From positions 1 to 40,502 of the forward strand of contig CACSIL010000008.1 of NCBI GenBank assembly GCA_902705825.1: a stretch of 40,502 nt of DNA, given 5' to 3'. The notes under the pieces were generated by a model, which was given only the letters and a program-made list of their open reading frames with translations, was not told the DNA's origin and made no database searches. Position 1 is the stretch's first letter, and the number at the start of each line of letters is the position of its first letter. This DNA comes from Halioglobus japonicus (GTDB taxonomy: Bacteria > Pseudomonadota > Gammaproteobacteria > Pseudomonadales > Halieaceae). The translations under genes were made by a program, and so were the position numbers. Shown here piece by piece: positions 1-8,820 of the stretch.

Positions 1-84
1 CCAGAAAAGTAACTCGCTGATACGGTGCTACGACAGAGTCGCTTGGTAATTAGTCCGCCAGTTTCCCTTGGTAATGACACTCAT

Positions 85-1758
85 TCAGGCGGGTTGGTGA
101 ACCTGCTCACCTGATGGGGCAAATCTCCCCACAAGGTGCTCGGTAACATCTCCAGCGGAGCGTGATGCCGCCAGCAATTCGTATACGTCACCCGGCGTGG
201 CATTCAATAAATTGGTGATCACGTCGCGTTGGTGCTCATGAGATGCCAGCGAAGCAGAAAATTGCTCAATCCATGCAAAGACGTCACCGTCATGAACGTC
301 GCTGACGCCTCCAACACCGGAATAAGTGCGGACCAGCTCGTTCAGGAATACCTTGGTAAATACGGCCCCGTCTGTCTCAGCCAACAATTGCATCATATCG
401 GCCAATTGCTCGGTTACCCTGTCCGAAACCACGTCTGGCAGATAGAGCTCCGTAATCTGGGCCTGGTCGACATTGATTCTGGTCGCCACATAACGCTTCG
501 ATGCCTGCACGAGATAGTTCGTTGATTCCCCTACCACCACTACTGGCACTCGCTTCGAAGTCTTGTCCTTGCCTTTGGTATACTGGTTGATCACAGAATT
601 CGAAATATCGAGTCGGGACTTCAATCCATTCAAGCGGTTCTCCGCCACCAGGAAGCCCTCAAGGCGTTGGATAAGTTCTATGAAATTCTTACGGTTTTCC
701 AACTCAACTCTGGAAGGTTTTTCCGGAGGAATGTTCTCCTTGAAAAAGTCGATAACCTCCTGCAATTCTGCAGTCGGGAGCGTGTGTAACGAAAAGTTCA
801 CTGGGGAGTCAACCTGGTTATACATCAGGTTAATGCCCTTTTCATTGCAGAACCTGACGGTTTCAGGGATCTCTTTCCAGTTCTGACGCATTGGACAGTA
901 GCGCCAGGTGTAAGGCAGCCCTTTCCGTTTCATCAGATCCAGATAGTACATGCAGTTTTCCATCACCTGCTCAAACGATGCACCTTTACGGATAGACTCA
1001 TAAGTCTCTTTGTACATTGAGTCGATAGATACATGCATCAGGCAGTTAATCCGTTCCAGCAACTCCTTGATCTTGTCATCCAAAATGGTGGCATTCGTCA
1101 GAATGCACAACTCCATCTTGGGATTCACCTTTGCTATACGTTCCCACAACATTTGGTAGGCGTGAATCAGGAAGGGCTCACCACCCATGAAATCGGCTTC
1201 TACGACGTAGGGAAGAAACGGTTCTAGTTGATCGACAAATGCCTCATCATAAGGGTTGGGCATTGGCGACAGTCTTTCACGGCGAGTACGTATCGCAGAG
1301 GATGCCAGCCCATGGCACATCACACATTCCAGGTTACAGGAGTTGTGGATGTTAAATTCCAGTCGCATCGGCAATGGCGTAATCGCCTGGTCAACCTCAG
1401 GCTGCAGGCCACGCTGTATGCGTTTCTCCTCTGTCATTCTGGCGTATACCGAATAGAACAGCGCATGCGCGCCGCCATAATCTCTGGCCTCAAGTTGTTG
1501 CTCGCATTTCTGGCAACCCTTGGAGAGATCGTTATTCTCCAGCGCTTCCCGCAGCTCGCGGATCGGCTCACCGTTCCATATCTCATCGACAGAGTTCTCG
1601 GGGTAGACTCCCAGTACCTGTTGCCGATTGAAACAACACGCGGTGACAACGCCCTGCTGTGAGAAATGCAGATTGATGGAGGCCGCTGGACACGCCGAGG
1701 TACCGGCAGGCGTGTTGCGAATGCGATTGAATTCTTCAACTATTTCGGGGGAAAGCAT
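85..1758 (-). CDS. Radical SAM protein with N-terminal auxiliary-cluster (twitch-like) domain
   Basis: 557 aa. The radical SAM 4Fe-4S motif CxxxCxxC is at C141-C145-C148, followed by a GGEP-type motif (MGGEPF, about residue 191) and a typical TIM-barrel core to about residue 340. Ahead of the core, residues 20-90 hold C23, a C41-C42 pair and a C82-x2-C85 pair. These resemble the auxiliary-cluster half of SPASM/twitch proteins but lie on the N-terminal side, as in the known N-terminal-twitch radical SAM proteins. The C-terminal ~200 aa match nothing I know and lack the AFFQP module of the other two radical SAM proteins here. Substrate unknown. It is the last minus-strand gene at the left edge, 311 bp downstream of another radical SAM gene. 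The start at 1758 is the first ATG before the conserved Cys region; no strong Shine-Dalgarno is visible. Confidence 0.85.
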   Translation of the reverse strand: MLSPEIVEEFNRIRNTPAGTSACPAASINLHFSQQGVVTACCFNRQQVLGVYPENSVDEIWNGEPIRELREALENNDLSKGCQKCEQQLEARDYGGAHALFYSVYARMTEEKRIQRGLQPEVDQAITPLPMRLEFNIHNSCNLECVMCHGLASSAIRTRRERLSPMPNPYDEAFVDQLEPFLPYVVEADFMGGEPFLIHAYQMLWERIAKVNPKMELCILTNATILDDKIKELLERINCLMHVSIDSMYKETYESIRKGASFEQVMENCMYYLDLMKRKGLPYTWRYCPMRQNWKEIPETVRFCNEKGINLMYNQVDSPVNFSLHTLPTAELQEVIDFFKENIPPEKPSRVELENRKNFIELIQRLEGFLVAENRLNGLKSRLDISNSVINQYTKGKDKTSKRVPVVVVGESTNYLVQASKRYVATRINVDQAQITELYLPDVVSDRVTEQLADMMQLLAETDGAVFTKVFLNELVRTYSGVGGVSDVHDGDVFAWIEQFSASLASHEHQRDVITNLLNATPGDVYELLAASRSAGDVTEHLVGRFAPSGEQVHQPA

Positions 1759-2069
1759 AAGTTCTGGTCAATCTCCGTGATTGCATGAGGCTAGATCCAA
1801 CGGATGTTTCAGTACCTTGTACCACAGTAAATAAAACTTGGTATGCCCGCCGCAGTCTATCACTTCACCATCGGCTTTGCACAAAGGCAGAGCCCGGGAA
1901 CACACTGTTCGACGAACAGAAGGCCGTCTCCAGCCATTCTTCACCCTACTCTAAGTCGGCTGCCAAGTCTGAACCACGGGTATTGAGCAGAAGTGTGATG
2001 GAATTCGCATAGGCCCTGCCGTATCCGGCAAATCTGTGATCTTGCGCCACCGATAACGGTATTTGTCGA
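1759..2069. other. Non-coding gap between two radical SAM genes
   Basis: 311 bp without a credible gene. A 75-codon plus-strand frame at 1785-2012 has no recognisable protein character. A small hairpin (TGCCG/CGGCA, 2017-2030) lies just past the stop of the upstream gene on the minus strand, but has no T-run, so I do not call it a terminator. A promoter for the 85-1758 gene may lie here; none stands out. Confidence 0.5.
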
Positions 2070-3734
2070 TCAGGGTAATGCCAGTTCTCTCATCTCGCGA
2101 GCAACGACTTCCTGCCAGGGCTTTTGCCCAGGCCCCAGCTGATCGATAGCCACCGACGCAGACCCGATGTCGGGTTGAAAGAATGCCAATACCATCACTC
2201 CGTTCTTGTAATTTTCCCTGGCCTCCTGATCGTTGCTGGCTTCTAACAAAATGGACAGCGCCGTGGTAATTTCAGGCTTGGAGTACGGCAGAATTGAGGC
2301 GTCGTGTACGATCTGACCGTTCATGCCGATACGGCTTAATTCTGTCATATAGCCCTGTGCAATCTTCGCTGCGTCTTCGAAAGAGAGCTCGTCAAGCTCT
2401 GCCGTGTCCGCCTGATTCCTGGCACCACGGTCTGTTTCAAGCAGACCGGCCAGCTGCTCCTCAAACAACGCTACATATCGCTCTCTAACCGACCGACCTT
2501 CTCCATTGGAAAGCAACTTGAATGCCTCGGCATACTGTGGATGCGAGCTTTCAAATACATTGAGAAACTGCCCTATAATTTTACTGTCGTTATTGCTCTG
2601 ACTGTGTTTAAGCGCATCGGGGTAGTAGCAGCGACAGCATACGGTGTCTATATCCTCGAGCCCCTCGATATTCTCCCCAGAGAACACTGCGCGCGATTTG
2701 CGGTAGTTTTCGTTGTTCCAGACATCGCCAAGGCCAACCTCCCCGGGTATAACCGTGCCGTAGCGATCACTTTCTTTCGCCGTAATACAGCATGGAGTCA
2801 ACTGTCCGCCGGGCTGAATAACAGCAACACTGTAGTGCCAACCGCAAAACGTATCGACTTGTGGCCCATGCGTGGGGATCCAGTTCAGATCAGTCGCTAT
2901 CGGCATCCAGTAGGCGTGCTTCTCATGCTCTTTCCAATAGCCGGGTTGACCTGCCTGCTCCCACTGCTTGTCCAACACTTCGACGTCTTCTACAGAAATA
3001 AACGGTAGCTCGTCTTTTCTGTAACTCGGCAACCATTCAGCGTCGGGAACCATGCCATCCTGACGTAGAAATATCAGGCCGTGCTCGTCACAGAACTGCT
3101 GGGCGGCACCAATTTCCTCTTCGTTCCAGCTGAACACCAGAAACTTGTAGATAATCGCATTGTTGAGCCCGAGCCTGTCCCGAATTCTGGCCGCCTTTAT
3201 CAGGTTCTCCTTGACGAGATTGAGATCACCTCCAACACGAAAGCGCTCATAGGCCTCCTGCGAAAACCCATCGACTGAAGCAACCAGTAGATCCAGGCCC
3301 GCAGTCAGCACATCTTCTATCTGCTGCTCTGTGAGTTTGAGGGACAGGTTCGTATGCATGACGGTTTCGATCTTGTGTGCATTGGCCTTCCTGATAAATT
3401 CAGGGGTATGCACGTTGAGCAGCGGCTCTCCCCAACTATGAAAATCAATCAAAAACAGATAGTCGCCCATCTCATCCATCAGCGCATCAAACAAATCCAT
3501 GGAGAGCCTGGAGCGATCGCTTCGGTACAGAGTGTCCTCCTGTATCCTGAGCCTGCGCCCTTCATTTTCGATTCCGGTTGGGCAAGTCGGGCAGCGCAGC
3601 TGACATAGATCACAGGGATCAATCATCGCGTAATACGGTTTAGATTTGACCTCTGATGCACCTGTATACGCATCGTACTTTGCCTGGAGAAAATTCAGGT
3701 AGGCCGGAAGTTGATCTTTTTGGAAAGTCTGCAT
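2070..3734 (-). CDS. Radical SAM/SPASM protein with C-terminal AFFQP module
   Basis: 554 aa from the ATG at 3734. The frame stays open upstream, but that extension has no protein character, overlaps the divergent promoter region, and the paralogue at 29188-30870 aligns from exactly this Met (both continue with NFL-x2-KY). The radical SAM motif CQLRCPTC is C44-C48-C51. A SPASM region follows at about residues 365-440: CGWHY, a PCC pair, then VCCRC, with VWNNENY between them, enough cysteines for auxiliary clusters. Residues 450-554 are the AFFQP module (HDASIL, LAFFQP, final W and EM). SPASM enzymes modify peptides or small substrates; the glycan setting suggests a sugar or lipid-linked sugar, but that is inference. 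Divergent from the NDYGEL-AFFQP gene at 4030. Confidence 0.88.
   Translation of the reverse strand: MQTFQKDQLPAYLNFLQAKYDAYTGASEVKSKPYYAMIDPCDLCQLRCPTCPTGIENEGRRLRIQEDTLYRSDRSRLSMDLFDALMDEMGDYLFLIDFHSWGEPLLNVHTPEFIRKANAHKIETVMHTNLSLKLTEQQIEDVLTAGLDLLVASVDGFSQEAYERFRVGGDLNLVKENLIKAARIRDRLGLNNAIIYKFLVFSWNEEEIGAAQQFCDEHGLIFLRQDGMVPDAEWLPSYRKDELPFISVEDVEVLDKQWEQAGQPGYWKEHEKHAYWMPIATDLNWIPTHGPQVDTFCGWHYSVAVIQPGGQLTPCCITAKESDRYGTVIPGEVGLGDVWNNENYRKSRAVFSGENIEGLEDIDTVCCRCYYPDALKHSQSNNDSKIIGQFLNVFESSHPQYAEAFKLLSNGEGRSVRERYVALFEEQLAGLLETDRGARNQADTAELDELSFEDAAKIAQGYMTELSRIGMNGQIVHDASILPYSKPEITTALSILLEASNDQEARENYKNGVMVLAFFQPDIGSASVAIDQLGPGQKPWQEVVAREMRELALP
2073..2387 (-). other. AFFQP module, copy A (on radical SAM)
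   Basis: 105 aa, mostly helical by eye. Key landmarks are D-x-S-I-L-x3-K-x2-I, then NDQEAR, VLAFFQP, IDQLGPGQ, W and EM. It is closest to the stand-alone copy at 28711-29103: both have SRIGM[ND]GQ and DQ[LM]GPGQ. Confidence 0.8.
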
Positions 3735-3773
3735 AATTCTCTTTCGTAACCGTGATTCGGTACGCCTTATTAG

Positions 3774-3802
3774 ATTATAGCGCACGGCCCGGCAGAAACA
3801 CT
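3774..3802 (-). promoter_or_regulatory. Putative promoter of radical SAM gene 2070-3734
   Basis: A perfect TATAAT lies on the minus strand at 3779-3774, about 40 bases before the ATG at 3734, giving a leader of roughly 33 nt. The -35 (around 3797-3802, AGTGTT) is weak. Supports the short start rather than the long open frame. Confidence 0.45.
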
Positions 3803-3984
3803 GCCTCAGCCTGCAAACACTAGCATAGTTAGCGATGTCACACAGTACTCTATAGCGCCGGGCTGCCAACTGAGTCACTATCTCCAGACTGTAGCATTGA
3901 AGGGCTAAAATCCCTTTGTTACGATGCCAAAGTGACTTGGCGCACGGGCTGAAAAGCTGCATCGCGCGAAACATCGCGTGGCGG

Positions 3985-4013
3985 TTGTCAGGCGACGCAA
4001 CCACCTCTATAAG
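3985..4013 (+). promoter_or_regulatory. Putative sigma70 promoter of NDYGEL-AFFQP gene
   Basis: TTGTCA (3985-3990), 17-bp spacer, TATAAG (4008-4013). Expected transcription start is near 4020, only about 10 nt before the ATG at 4030, so the mRNA would be almost leaderless. This excludes the upstream in-frame ATG at 3916. Confidence 0.55.
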
Positions 4014-4029
4014 ACCAAATGGATTCCGA

Positions 4030-5601
4030 ATGCCAGACAGCAACACACCGATCATATTGGTCGTATGCAACGACTACGGTGAGCTCGCGCTCGCGATGTA
4101 CCTGATTGGCCAGCAATCGTTCGCCGAGAACACGACACTAATGTTGCCTCCGAAGCTACATGCCCAGAACCCGGACATCCTGCCCGGCCGGACATTTGTC
4201 TATCACTCCATGGATGACATTCAAAAGCGAATGGAGAGCGAAAACCCAGGTGTTCTGGGACTATTCTCTGGGTATCTGCTGCCGATTCACCGCCTGTGCT
4301 CCGTGGAGGAGCTGAACGCCCTATTGCTTTCTACGCAGCCACAAGGGTGGAAATACTTTACCAGCGACCCCTTCCTCGCCCTGTTGGAAGATGTCGATGC
4401 CAGTGAACTTGTCACGCTCACAGCACCTAAATGGAACATCATCTGGGCTTATTTCGCGGCCAAGGAAAAGAAACGACTGGCGCAACTGCTGACCGACATG
4501 CACCGCCTATTGCAAGAAACACTGCATGTATACCCCTGCGGCGAGTCGACCGGGGGACAGGAGACTGACCGGAGCAGCGGCGGACGGCTGCATTTTCACA
4601 ACAACGACTTTCTATCGCAGCCAGGATACGACCCAAGCTCTGCTGCGCCAATTTCCGGCCAGAGTCCCCAGCGGTGGTTGTTCGTACTGGGAGACCAGGA
4701 TTACACCGTTCAGGAAGGCAAATACGGCCAGACTATGTGGGCGCAGGGTATGTCGCGAAAATTTCGCAAAATCCTGGTTCGTAAACTGAATGAAACGCTG
4801 GAGGCTGGTCGTGTACCCACCCTCATCGCGCCGGCGAAGGTTATCGAATCGGTGCGTAAACACAGCCACGCAGCGGATGCTATGGAACTGCTGGGCCACT
4901 GCGACTACGCCCATTTCCAGTCACTGCTGCTGGAATCAGAGTACGTATTCTACTGGAATGCTGTTTCCTTCAGTTGTCTGGTCAGAACGCTGTCAGGTAA
5001 GCCCTGGTTCACCTTCGACGATGGACACCTGCTCAGGGGTATGAATACAGACTATGCGAGCCGGATTTTCGATTGGTTCTATCAGGGCGGCGAACCACCA
5101 CGTCTGGACATAAATACCACGCTTACGGCCGACTCAATGCTGCAGGCAACCCAGCAGTACCTCAAGCCGGCATGGCGTATTCAGCAGGCACTACTGGCAA
5201 CCAGAGACGTACAAACGCTGATATCCTCACTCTATCCCGGCAGCGCCCAAGAGGAGCAACTCTCCACGTCCCAGGCATTCCAGATTTTGCAACAACTCGG
5301 CGAGGTCATTTCAGACAACAAGCTGGACGGAAGCTTCGTCGTCGATAGCAGCCTTCTCGCACATTCAAAAAGCGATATCCGGGACGCCGCTGCGCTGTTG
5401 ATCGAAAGCGGGCCCGCAGAGCAGGCCGAATTCGCACGTTCAGCGGTGCCAACGCTGGCATTCTTTCAGCCGAGAGTCGGCGACAGCCCACATCCCATCG
5501 ATTCCGCCAGTCCGCAGGGAACCCCCTGGAGAGAGGCGGTAGAGAGCGATATGCTGATGATTGTTGGCGGGCTACCCAAAAACCCGGAACAGAAGGCATA
5601 A
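4030..5601 (+). CDS. NDYGEL-family protein with C-terminal AFFQP module
   Basis: 523 aa from the ATG at 4030. The frame is open from 3916, but the promoter-like TTGTCA-N17-TATAAG sits in that extension, and paralogues begin their similarity a few residues before CNDYGEL (residues 13-19). I do not recognise the family. Visible landmarks shared with 16479-19082 and 23534-24781 are NDYGEL, LPGRT (51-55), SGYLLPIH (80-87), SDPF (112-115), a central RWLF-x-LG segment, E-Y-V-F-Y-W-N (about 302-308) and FDDGHLLR (about 328-335). Two alpha/beta halves with a late conserved loop suggest a GT-B-like fold, but no known glycosyltransferase motif proves this. Unlike its paralogues it has a further 112 aa after the NDYGEL domain: the AFFQP module. 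Confidence 0.8.
   Translation: MPDSNTPIILVVCNDYGELALAMYLIGQQSFAENTTLMLPPKLHAQNPDILPGRTFVYHSMDDIQKRMESENPGVLGLFSGYLLPIHRLCSVEELNALLLSTQPQGWKYFTSDPFLALLEDVDASELVTLTAPKWNIIWAYFAAKEKKRLAQLLTDMHRLLQETLHVYPCGESTGGQETDRSSGGRLHFHNNDFLSQPGYDPSSAAPISGQSPQRWLFVLGDQDYTVQEGKYGQTMWAQGMSRKFRKILVRKLNETLEAGRVPTLIAPAKVIESVRKHSHAADAMELLGHCDYAHFQSLLLESEYVFYWNAVSFSCLVRTLSGKPWFTFDDGHLLRGMNTDYASRIFDWFYQGGEPPRLDINTTLTADSMLQATQQYLKPAWRIQQALLATRDVQTLISSLYPGSAQEEQLSTSQAFQILQQLGEVISDNKLDGSFVVDSSLLAHSKSDIRDAAALLIESGPAEQAEFARSAVPTLAFFQPRVGDSPHPIDSASPQGTPWREAVESDMLMIVGGLPKNPEQKA
5263..5598 (+). other. AFFQP module, copy B (on NDYGEL protein)
   Basis: 112 aa at the C-terminus: QILQQLGEV, DSSLLAHSKSDI, TLAFFQPRVG, then W and an SDM. 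The other NDYGEL proteins end just before the point where this module begins, so it is an added domain. It groups with copies D and E by QxGxx and SLLxHxKxxI. Confidence 0.8.
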
Positions 5602-5635
5602 GGGTAGAACATCAAGGCCTCCGTTTGTGGCCGCG

Positions 5636-6448
5636 CTAACCTGGCCACTCCCGCAGATTCATCTGTCCTCCATCCACTGGAAGTGATGCACCCGTAACCC
5701 AGCGCGCCTCATCGCTCGCCAGATACAGCGCAGCCCACGCGACATCCCAGGGTGTTCCCTCGGTTTGCAGCGGTACTGCCAGGCGACGTTTGTTGCGGGC
5801 CTCTTCACCAAGCCGATGAAGCGCCGGTGTATTGACCATTCCGGCAACCAGGCTGTTGGCTCGAATTCCATCTGCTGCATAGTCTGCGGCAATGGACAGC
5901 GTCAAACCAATCAAACCTGCCTTGGAGGCTGCGTACGCGGCAAAACCGACGTCGCCGCGGCGAAAACCCTGCACGGCCCCCACTGTCGACGTGTTGATAA
6001 TAGACCCTCCGCCCGAGGCAATCATATGCGGAATACTGTATTTACAGGTCAACATAGTGGCCTGTAGATTTGTTTTCATCGCATTATCCCAAACTTCCTG
6101 TTTCACATTCACCACTGTCCCGGGCGCACCGACACCTGCATTGTTATGCAAAACATCTATCTGACCGTAAGTTGCAAGGGCTGCTTCAACCATGCGTTGT
6201 ACATCGTCTTCCCGGGTCACATCTCCGATGAACACAGCGCATTCACCGCCTTGACTGACAATATCATCACAAAGCCGCTGTGCGTTTGCTTCAGTCCGGT
6301 TGACCAGCAGTACCTTCGCACCTTCACGGGCGAACAATGTGGCAGTTGCCGCACCTATCCCAATGGCTCCATCTGCAGCGGCGGCACCAGAAACAATAGC
6401 TACTTTTCCCGACAAACGTCCTGCTTTACTAGCGCGCTCTTCAGCCAT
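5636..6448 (-). CDS. SDR-family NAD(P)-dependent oxidoreductase
   Basis: 270 aa starting at the ATG at 6448; AGGA lies 7 bases upstream, a better fit than the GTG one codon earlier (6451). It is a classical short-chain dehydrogenase: a glycine-rich nucleotide loop at about residues 20-34 (SGAAAADGAIGIG, longer than usual), NNAG at 102-105, catalytic S154 and Y172-x3-K176, and a C-terminal VDGG. Last gene of a minus-strand set after a DegT aminotransferase (76-80 bp gap) and a FemAB-like gene, so it probably oxidises or reduces a sugar hydroxyl/keto group in amino-sugar formation; a role in other small-molecule metabolism is not excluded. It converges with 4030-5601, leaving 34 bp between the two stops. 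Confidence 0.88.
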   Translation of the reverse strand: MAEERASKAGRLSGKVAIVSGAAAADGAIGIGAATATLFAREGAKVLLVNRTEANAQRLCDDIVSQGGECAVFIGDVTREDDVQRMVEAALATYGQIDVLHNNAGVGAPGTVVNVKQEVWDNAMKTNLQATMLTCKYSIPHMIASGGGSIINTSTVGAVQGFRRGDVGFAAYAASKAGLIGLTLSIAADYAADGIRANSLVAGMVNTPALHRLGEEARNKRRLAVPLQTEGTPWDVAWAALYLASDEARWVTGASLPVDGGQMNLREWPG

Positions 6449-6527
6449 CACTTTTTCCTGAGTGGATACAAATTATGTTTACCCCAGCGGCAATGTGCTG
6501 TTTCGAGCAATTGGGTGCTGACATCCA

Positions 6528-7685
6528 TTATTCCAGCCCAAAACGCCGCGCTACGGCAATGATGGATGCGATAGACCTGTCGACTTCTGATTCGGTGATA
6601 CCGGAGTGAATAGGCGGACACAGCTGGCGACTCAGTGTTGCCTCTGCAACGGGAAACAGCCCCTCGCTAAAACCGTATTTCTGTCGCAGTACGGGTTGTA
6701 GATGACAGGGCGGGTTATAGATCGCTCCATTCTCTATGCCATAGTCTTCGAAGAGCATTCGGCGAAACCCCAAACAGTCAACCTCAGGTGCAAGCAGCGT
6801 TGGGAATTTATAGTACGCGTGCCGAATATTGTCCGGGCACACGGGTATCGTCAACCACGCTTTGTCTTGCAGGCCCTGTCGATAGCGGGCCACCATGCGA
6901 TTGCGGTGATCAACATTTGCGTCGGTTTGCTGCAGCTGGGAACGGCCCAACGCGGCATGGAGTTCACTCATGCACCAATTGTTGCCCAGAAGCACAATGT
7001 CTTCGAGTGAGCCGCCTACGCCGTGATGACGCACAGAACGTGCGTACGCCGCCAACTCCGGATTACGAGTGGTCAACATCCCCCCCACACAGGTGGTCAA
7101 TATTTTTGTAGGATAAAAAGAGAAGCAACCCACATCCGTCAGCGCTCCCGATCTTTGACCATCAATTTTTGCCCCATGTGCGTGTGAGGCGTCTTCGAGC
7201 AAAAACAGCCCTCTCTCGTCACACACTTGTCGCAGGCGCTTGATATCTGGCGAGATCAGGCCCGCAATATGAACGACAATAATACCTGCCGTTCTGTCGG
7301 TGATACGCGCAATGATGTCATCGGTGTCGCCACAAAAGGTGTTGGGATCCATTTCCGCGAGCACGGGCTGCCCGCCCTCTGCAATTACTGCACTGACGAC
7401 ACCAACAAAGTTGTTGGTTGGCAAAATAACCTCGCGCCCCTGTATGTTGTGGTAGCGCAGCGCTATCTGAATTGCTGCGGTACAACTGCTAACAGCCACG
7501 GCATGCTCTGCACCGACAAACGTTTTAAACTCTTCCTCGAACCCCTGTGTTTGCTCGCCCAGGATAAGTCGACCCGACTCCAGCACCTCGCCAAAGGTTT
7601 CCTTGAGACGCTCAATATCCCCCGGTGAAAACAGCGGCTTGGCAGCGGCAACTCTCTCTGTGTTATTTTTGTCACCAACACTCAT
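6528..7685 (-). CDS. DegT/DnrJ/EryC1/StrS-family PLP aminotransferase
   Basis: 385 aa from the ATG at 7685 (GGGAG 11 bases upstream); an in-frame ATG at 7703 has no ribosome site. The fold-type I sugar aminotransferase signature is clear: SSCTAA near residue 66, EDASHAHGA around the PLP-contacting Asp (165), and FSFYPTK with the Schiff-base lysine at K194. Family members transaminate nucleotide-linked keto-sugars to amino sugars, or make 3-amino-5-hydroxybenzoate-type precursors. Its neighbours, an SDR downstream and a FemAB/GNAT-like protein 54 bp upstream, suggest oxidation, amination and N-acylation of a sugar. Full length for the family (370-400 aa). Confidence 0.9.
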   Translation of the reverse strand: MSVGDKNNTERVAAAKPLFSPGDIERLKETFGEVLESGRLILGEQTQGFEEEFKTFVGAEHAVAVSSCTAAIQIALRYHNIQGREVILPTNNFVGVVSAVIAEGGQPVLAEMDPNTFCGDTDDIIARITDRTAGIIVVHIAGLISPDIKRLRQVCDERGLFLLEDASHAHGAKIDGQRSGALTDVGCFSFYPTKILTTCVGGMLTTRNPELAAYARSVRHHGVGGSLEDIVLLGNNWCMSELHAALGRSQLQQTDANVDHRNRMVARYRQGLQDKAWLTIPVCPDNIRHAYYKFPTLLAPEVDCLGFRRMLFEDYGIENGAIYNPPCHLQPVLRQKYGFSEGLFPVAEATLSRQLCPPIHSGITESEVDRSIASIIAVARRFGLE

Positions 7686-7739
7686 CCTGACGGGGACTCC
7701 CATGGTTGTCTTATATAGAATGCGCCGGCCGCCAAACGC

Positions 7740-8642
7740 TCAGAACGCCTGTCTATAGGCGGGGAAAAAATCGGTGGTGCAGGCGTTTTTATCCACCAGC
7801 TCTTTATAACCAGAGGCATTGAGAATTCGACCACAAAAATAGGCCGTGCGCGTTTCAGTTGTCCAACCTTCCTTAAACTGGTGAAGACCACTGGAGGCGC
7901 TATCACTATTTCCCGCCACACCGCCGAGATCACACCACCGTACCTTGTCCGAAAAGTAGTTCAAAGCAAACCAATACAATGCATAGCTGGCACCCAGCTT
8001 ATACCCGATATCGCTGAATGCCAAAACATGGCCGAAGGCAACCTTGCTGTGTTGAATCCACAACTGCGCACCCACCACTTCATCGTCATGCTTGGCAACG
8101 AGGACAACAATCCCCGGCGTTTGCAATTGCTGCTCAAAGGCCCGCCGGGAAAAAGCTCGAACACCTGTGATATTGTGTTTCAAAACCAGATTCTGATGCA
8201 GGGCAATCCACTCGTCGAGGAACGCGAGTGGCTCGACACAAACTTCTGTCTGAATTTTTCGCTGTGCTTTGCGAATGGCAACTTTGTGGTGTCGAGAGAT
8301 CATGTCGCCGAGCGACCTTTCCATATCGACCACATAATGCTGCTTGAAAGGGGTCACCCTATCCCTGAATGCTTCACGCAAATAGGCAATATCGTAATCA
8401 CCGAACGGGTCTGGGACCATCGACACACTGACCAAGTCATTGCCAAGCTTGTCGAAATCCAGATGAATGTTGGACCAATCGGCGCAACTGAAAATGGGGT
8501 AGCATCCGATCGCATCGCGCAGAGGGGAATCGGGGATGGATCTTTCCAATATCCACCCTCCCGACTCGACAAGCTTTCGCGGGGTACCAAACTCACTTAG
8601 AGATTCTGCATAGGCAGAACAAGCGTAACCTAACTCCTGCAT
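7740..8642 (-). CDS. FemAB/GNAT-like acyltransferase
   Basis: 300 aa. The C-terminal half (about 95-270) has the FemAB/BioF2-like GNAT layout: SRHHKVAIRKAQRK, a VVLVAKHDDEVVGAQLWI strand pair, the ASYALYWFALNYF helix, and CDLGGVAG followed by LHQFKEGW. The G-x2-QFK-x-GW ending is typical of FemAB-like proteins that use aminoacyl-tRNA or acyl-CoA. The first gene of the set running down through the aminotransferase and SDR, it is the natural candidate to acylate the amino sugar they make. A strong terminator at 8684-8728 separates it from the large haloperoxidase gene upstream, so it needs its own promoter within 8643-8690; I see no clear one. Confidence 0.75.
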   Translation of the reverse strand: MQELGYACSAYAESLSEFGTPRKLVESGGWILERSIPDSPLRDAIGCYPIFSCADWSNIHLDFDKLGNDLVSVSMVPDPFGDYDIAYLREAFRDRVTPFKQHYVVDMERSLGDMISRHHKVAIRKAQRKIQTEVCVEPLAFLDEWIALHQNLVLKHNITGVRAFSRRAFEQQLQTPGIVVLVAKHDDEVVGAQLWIQHSKVAFGHVLAFSDIGYKLGASYALYWFALNYFSDKVRWCDLGGVAGNSDSASSGLHQFKEGWTTETRTAYFCGRILNASGYKELVDKNACTTDFFPAYRQAF

Positions 8643-8683
8643 CGCGCACCGTTGCCCTACTGTATTTCATTCGAAGTATAAGG

Positions 8684-8728
8684 AAAAAACCGCTGAACCC
8701 AGTACAAAATATACTAAGTTGAGCGGTT
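8684..8728 (-). terminator. Rho-independent terminator of the haloperoxidase gene
   Basis: Arms 8688-8698 and 8718-8728 (AACCGCTGAAC against GTTGAGCGGTT) pair with one mismatch. On the minus strand the stem is followed by six T (8689-8684). It lies 93 bp past the stop at 8821. Confidence 0.72.
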
Positions 8729-8820
8729 AGTCGCATCACTGGGGCCAGATTCCTGCAATTATCCAGACTTTGTGAACTGCGACTTGTTCCCCATATATCG
8801 ACACGCCCCGTAGTGAGCGA

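Noticed and set aside
1785..2012. 75-codon plus-strand frame in the gap between two radical SAM genes
   Set aside because: No recognisable motif, unlikely composition, no ribosome site; probably chance.
3916..4029. Upstream ATG start for the NDYGEL-AFFQP gene
   Set aside because: A promoter-like TTGTCA-N17-TATAAG lies inside this stretch and paralogues do not extend there.
3735..4070. 112-residue N-terminal extension of the radical SAM frame
   Set aside because: Overlaps the divergent promoter, paralogue starts at the internal Met, and the residues are not protein-like.
7686..7703. Upstream ATG (7703) for the DegT aminotransferase
   Set aside because: No Shine-Dalgarno upstream; the ATG at 7685 has a modest one. 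The difference is only six residues and remains uncertain.
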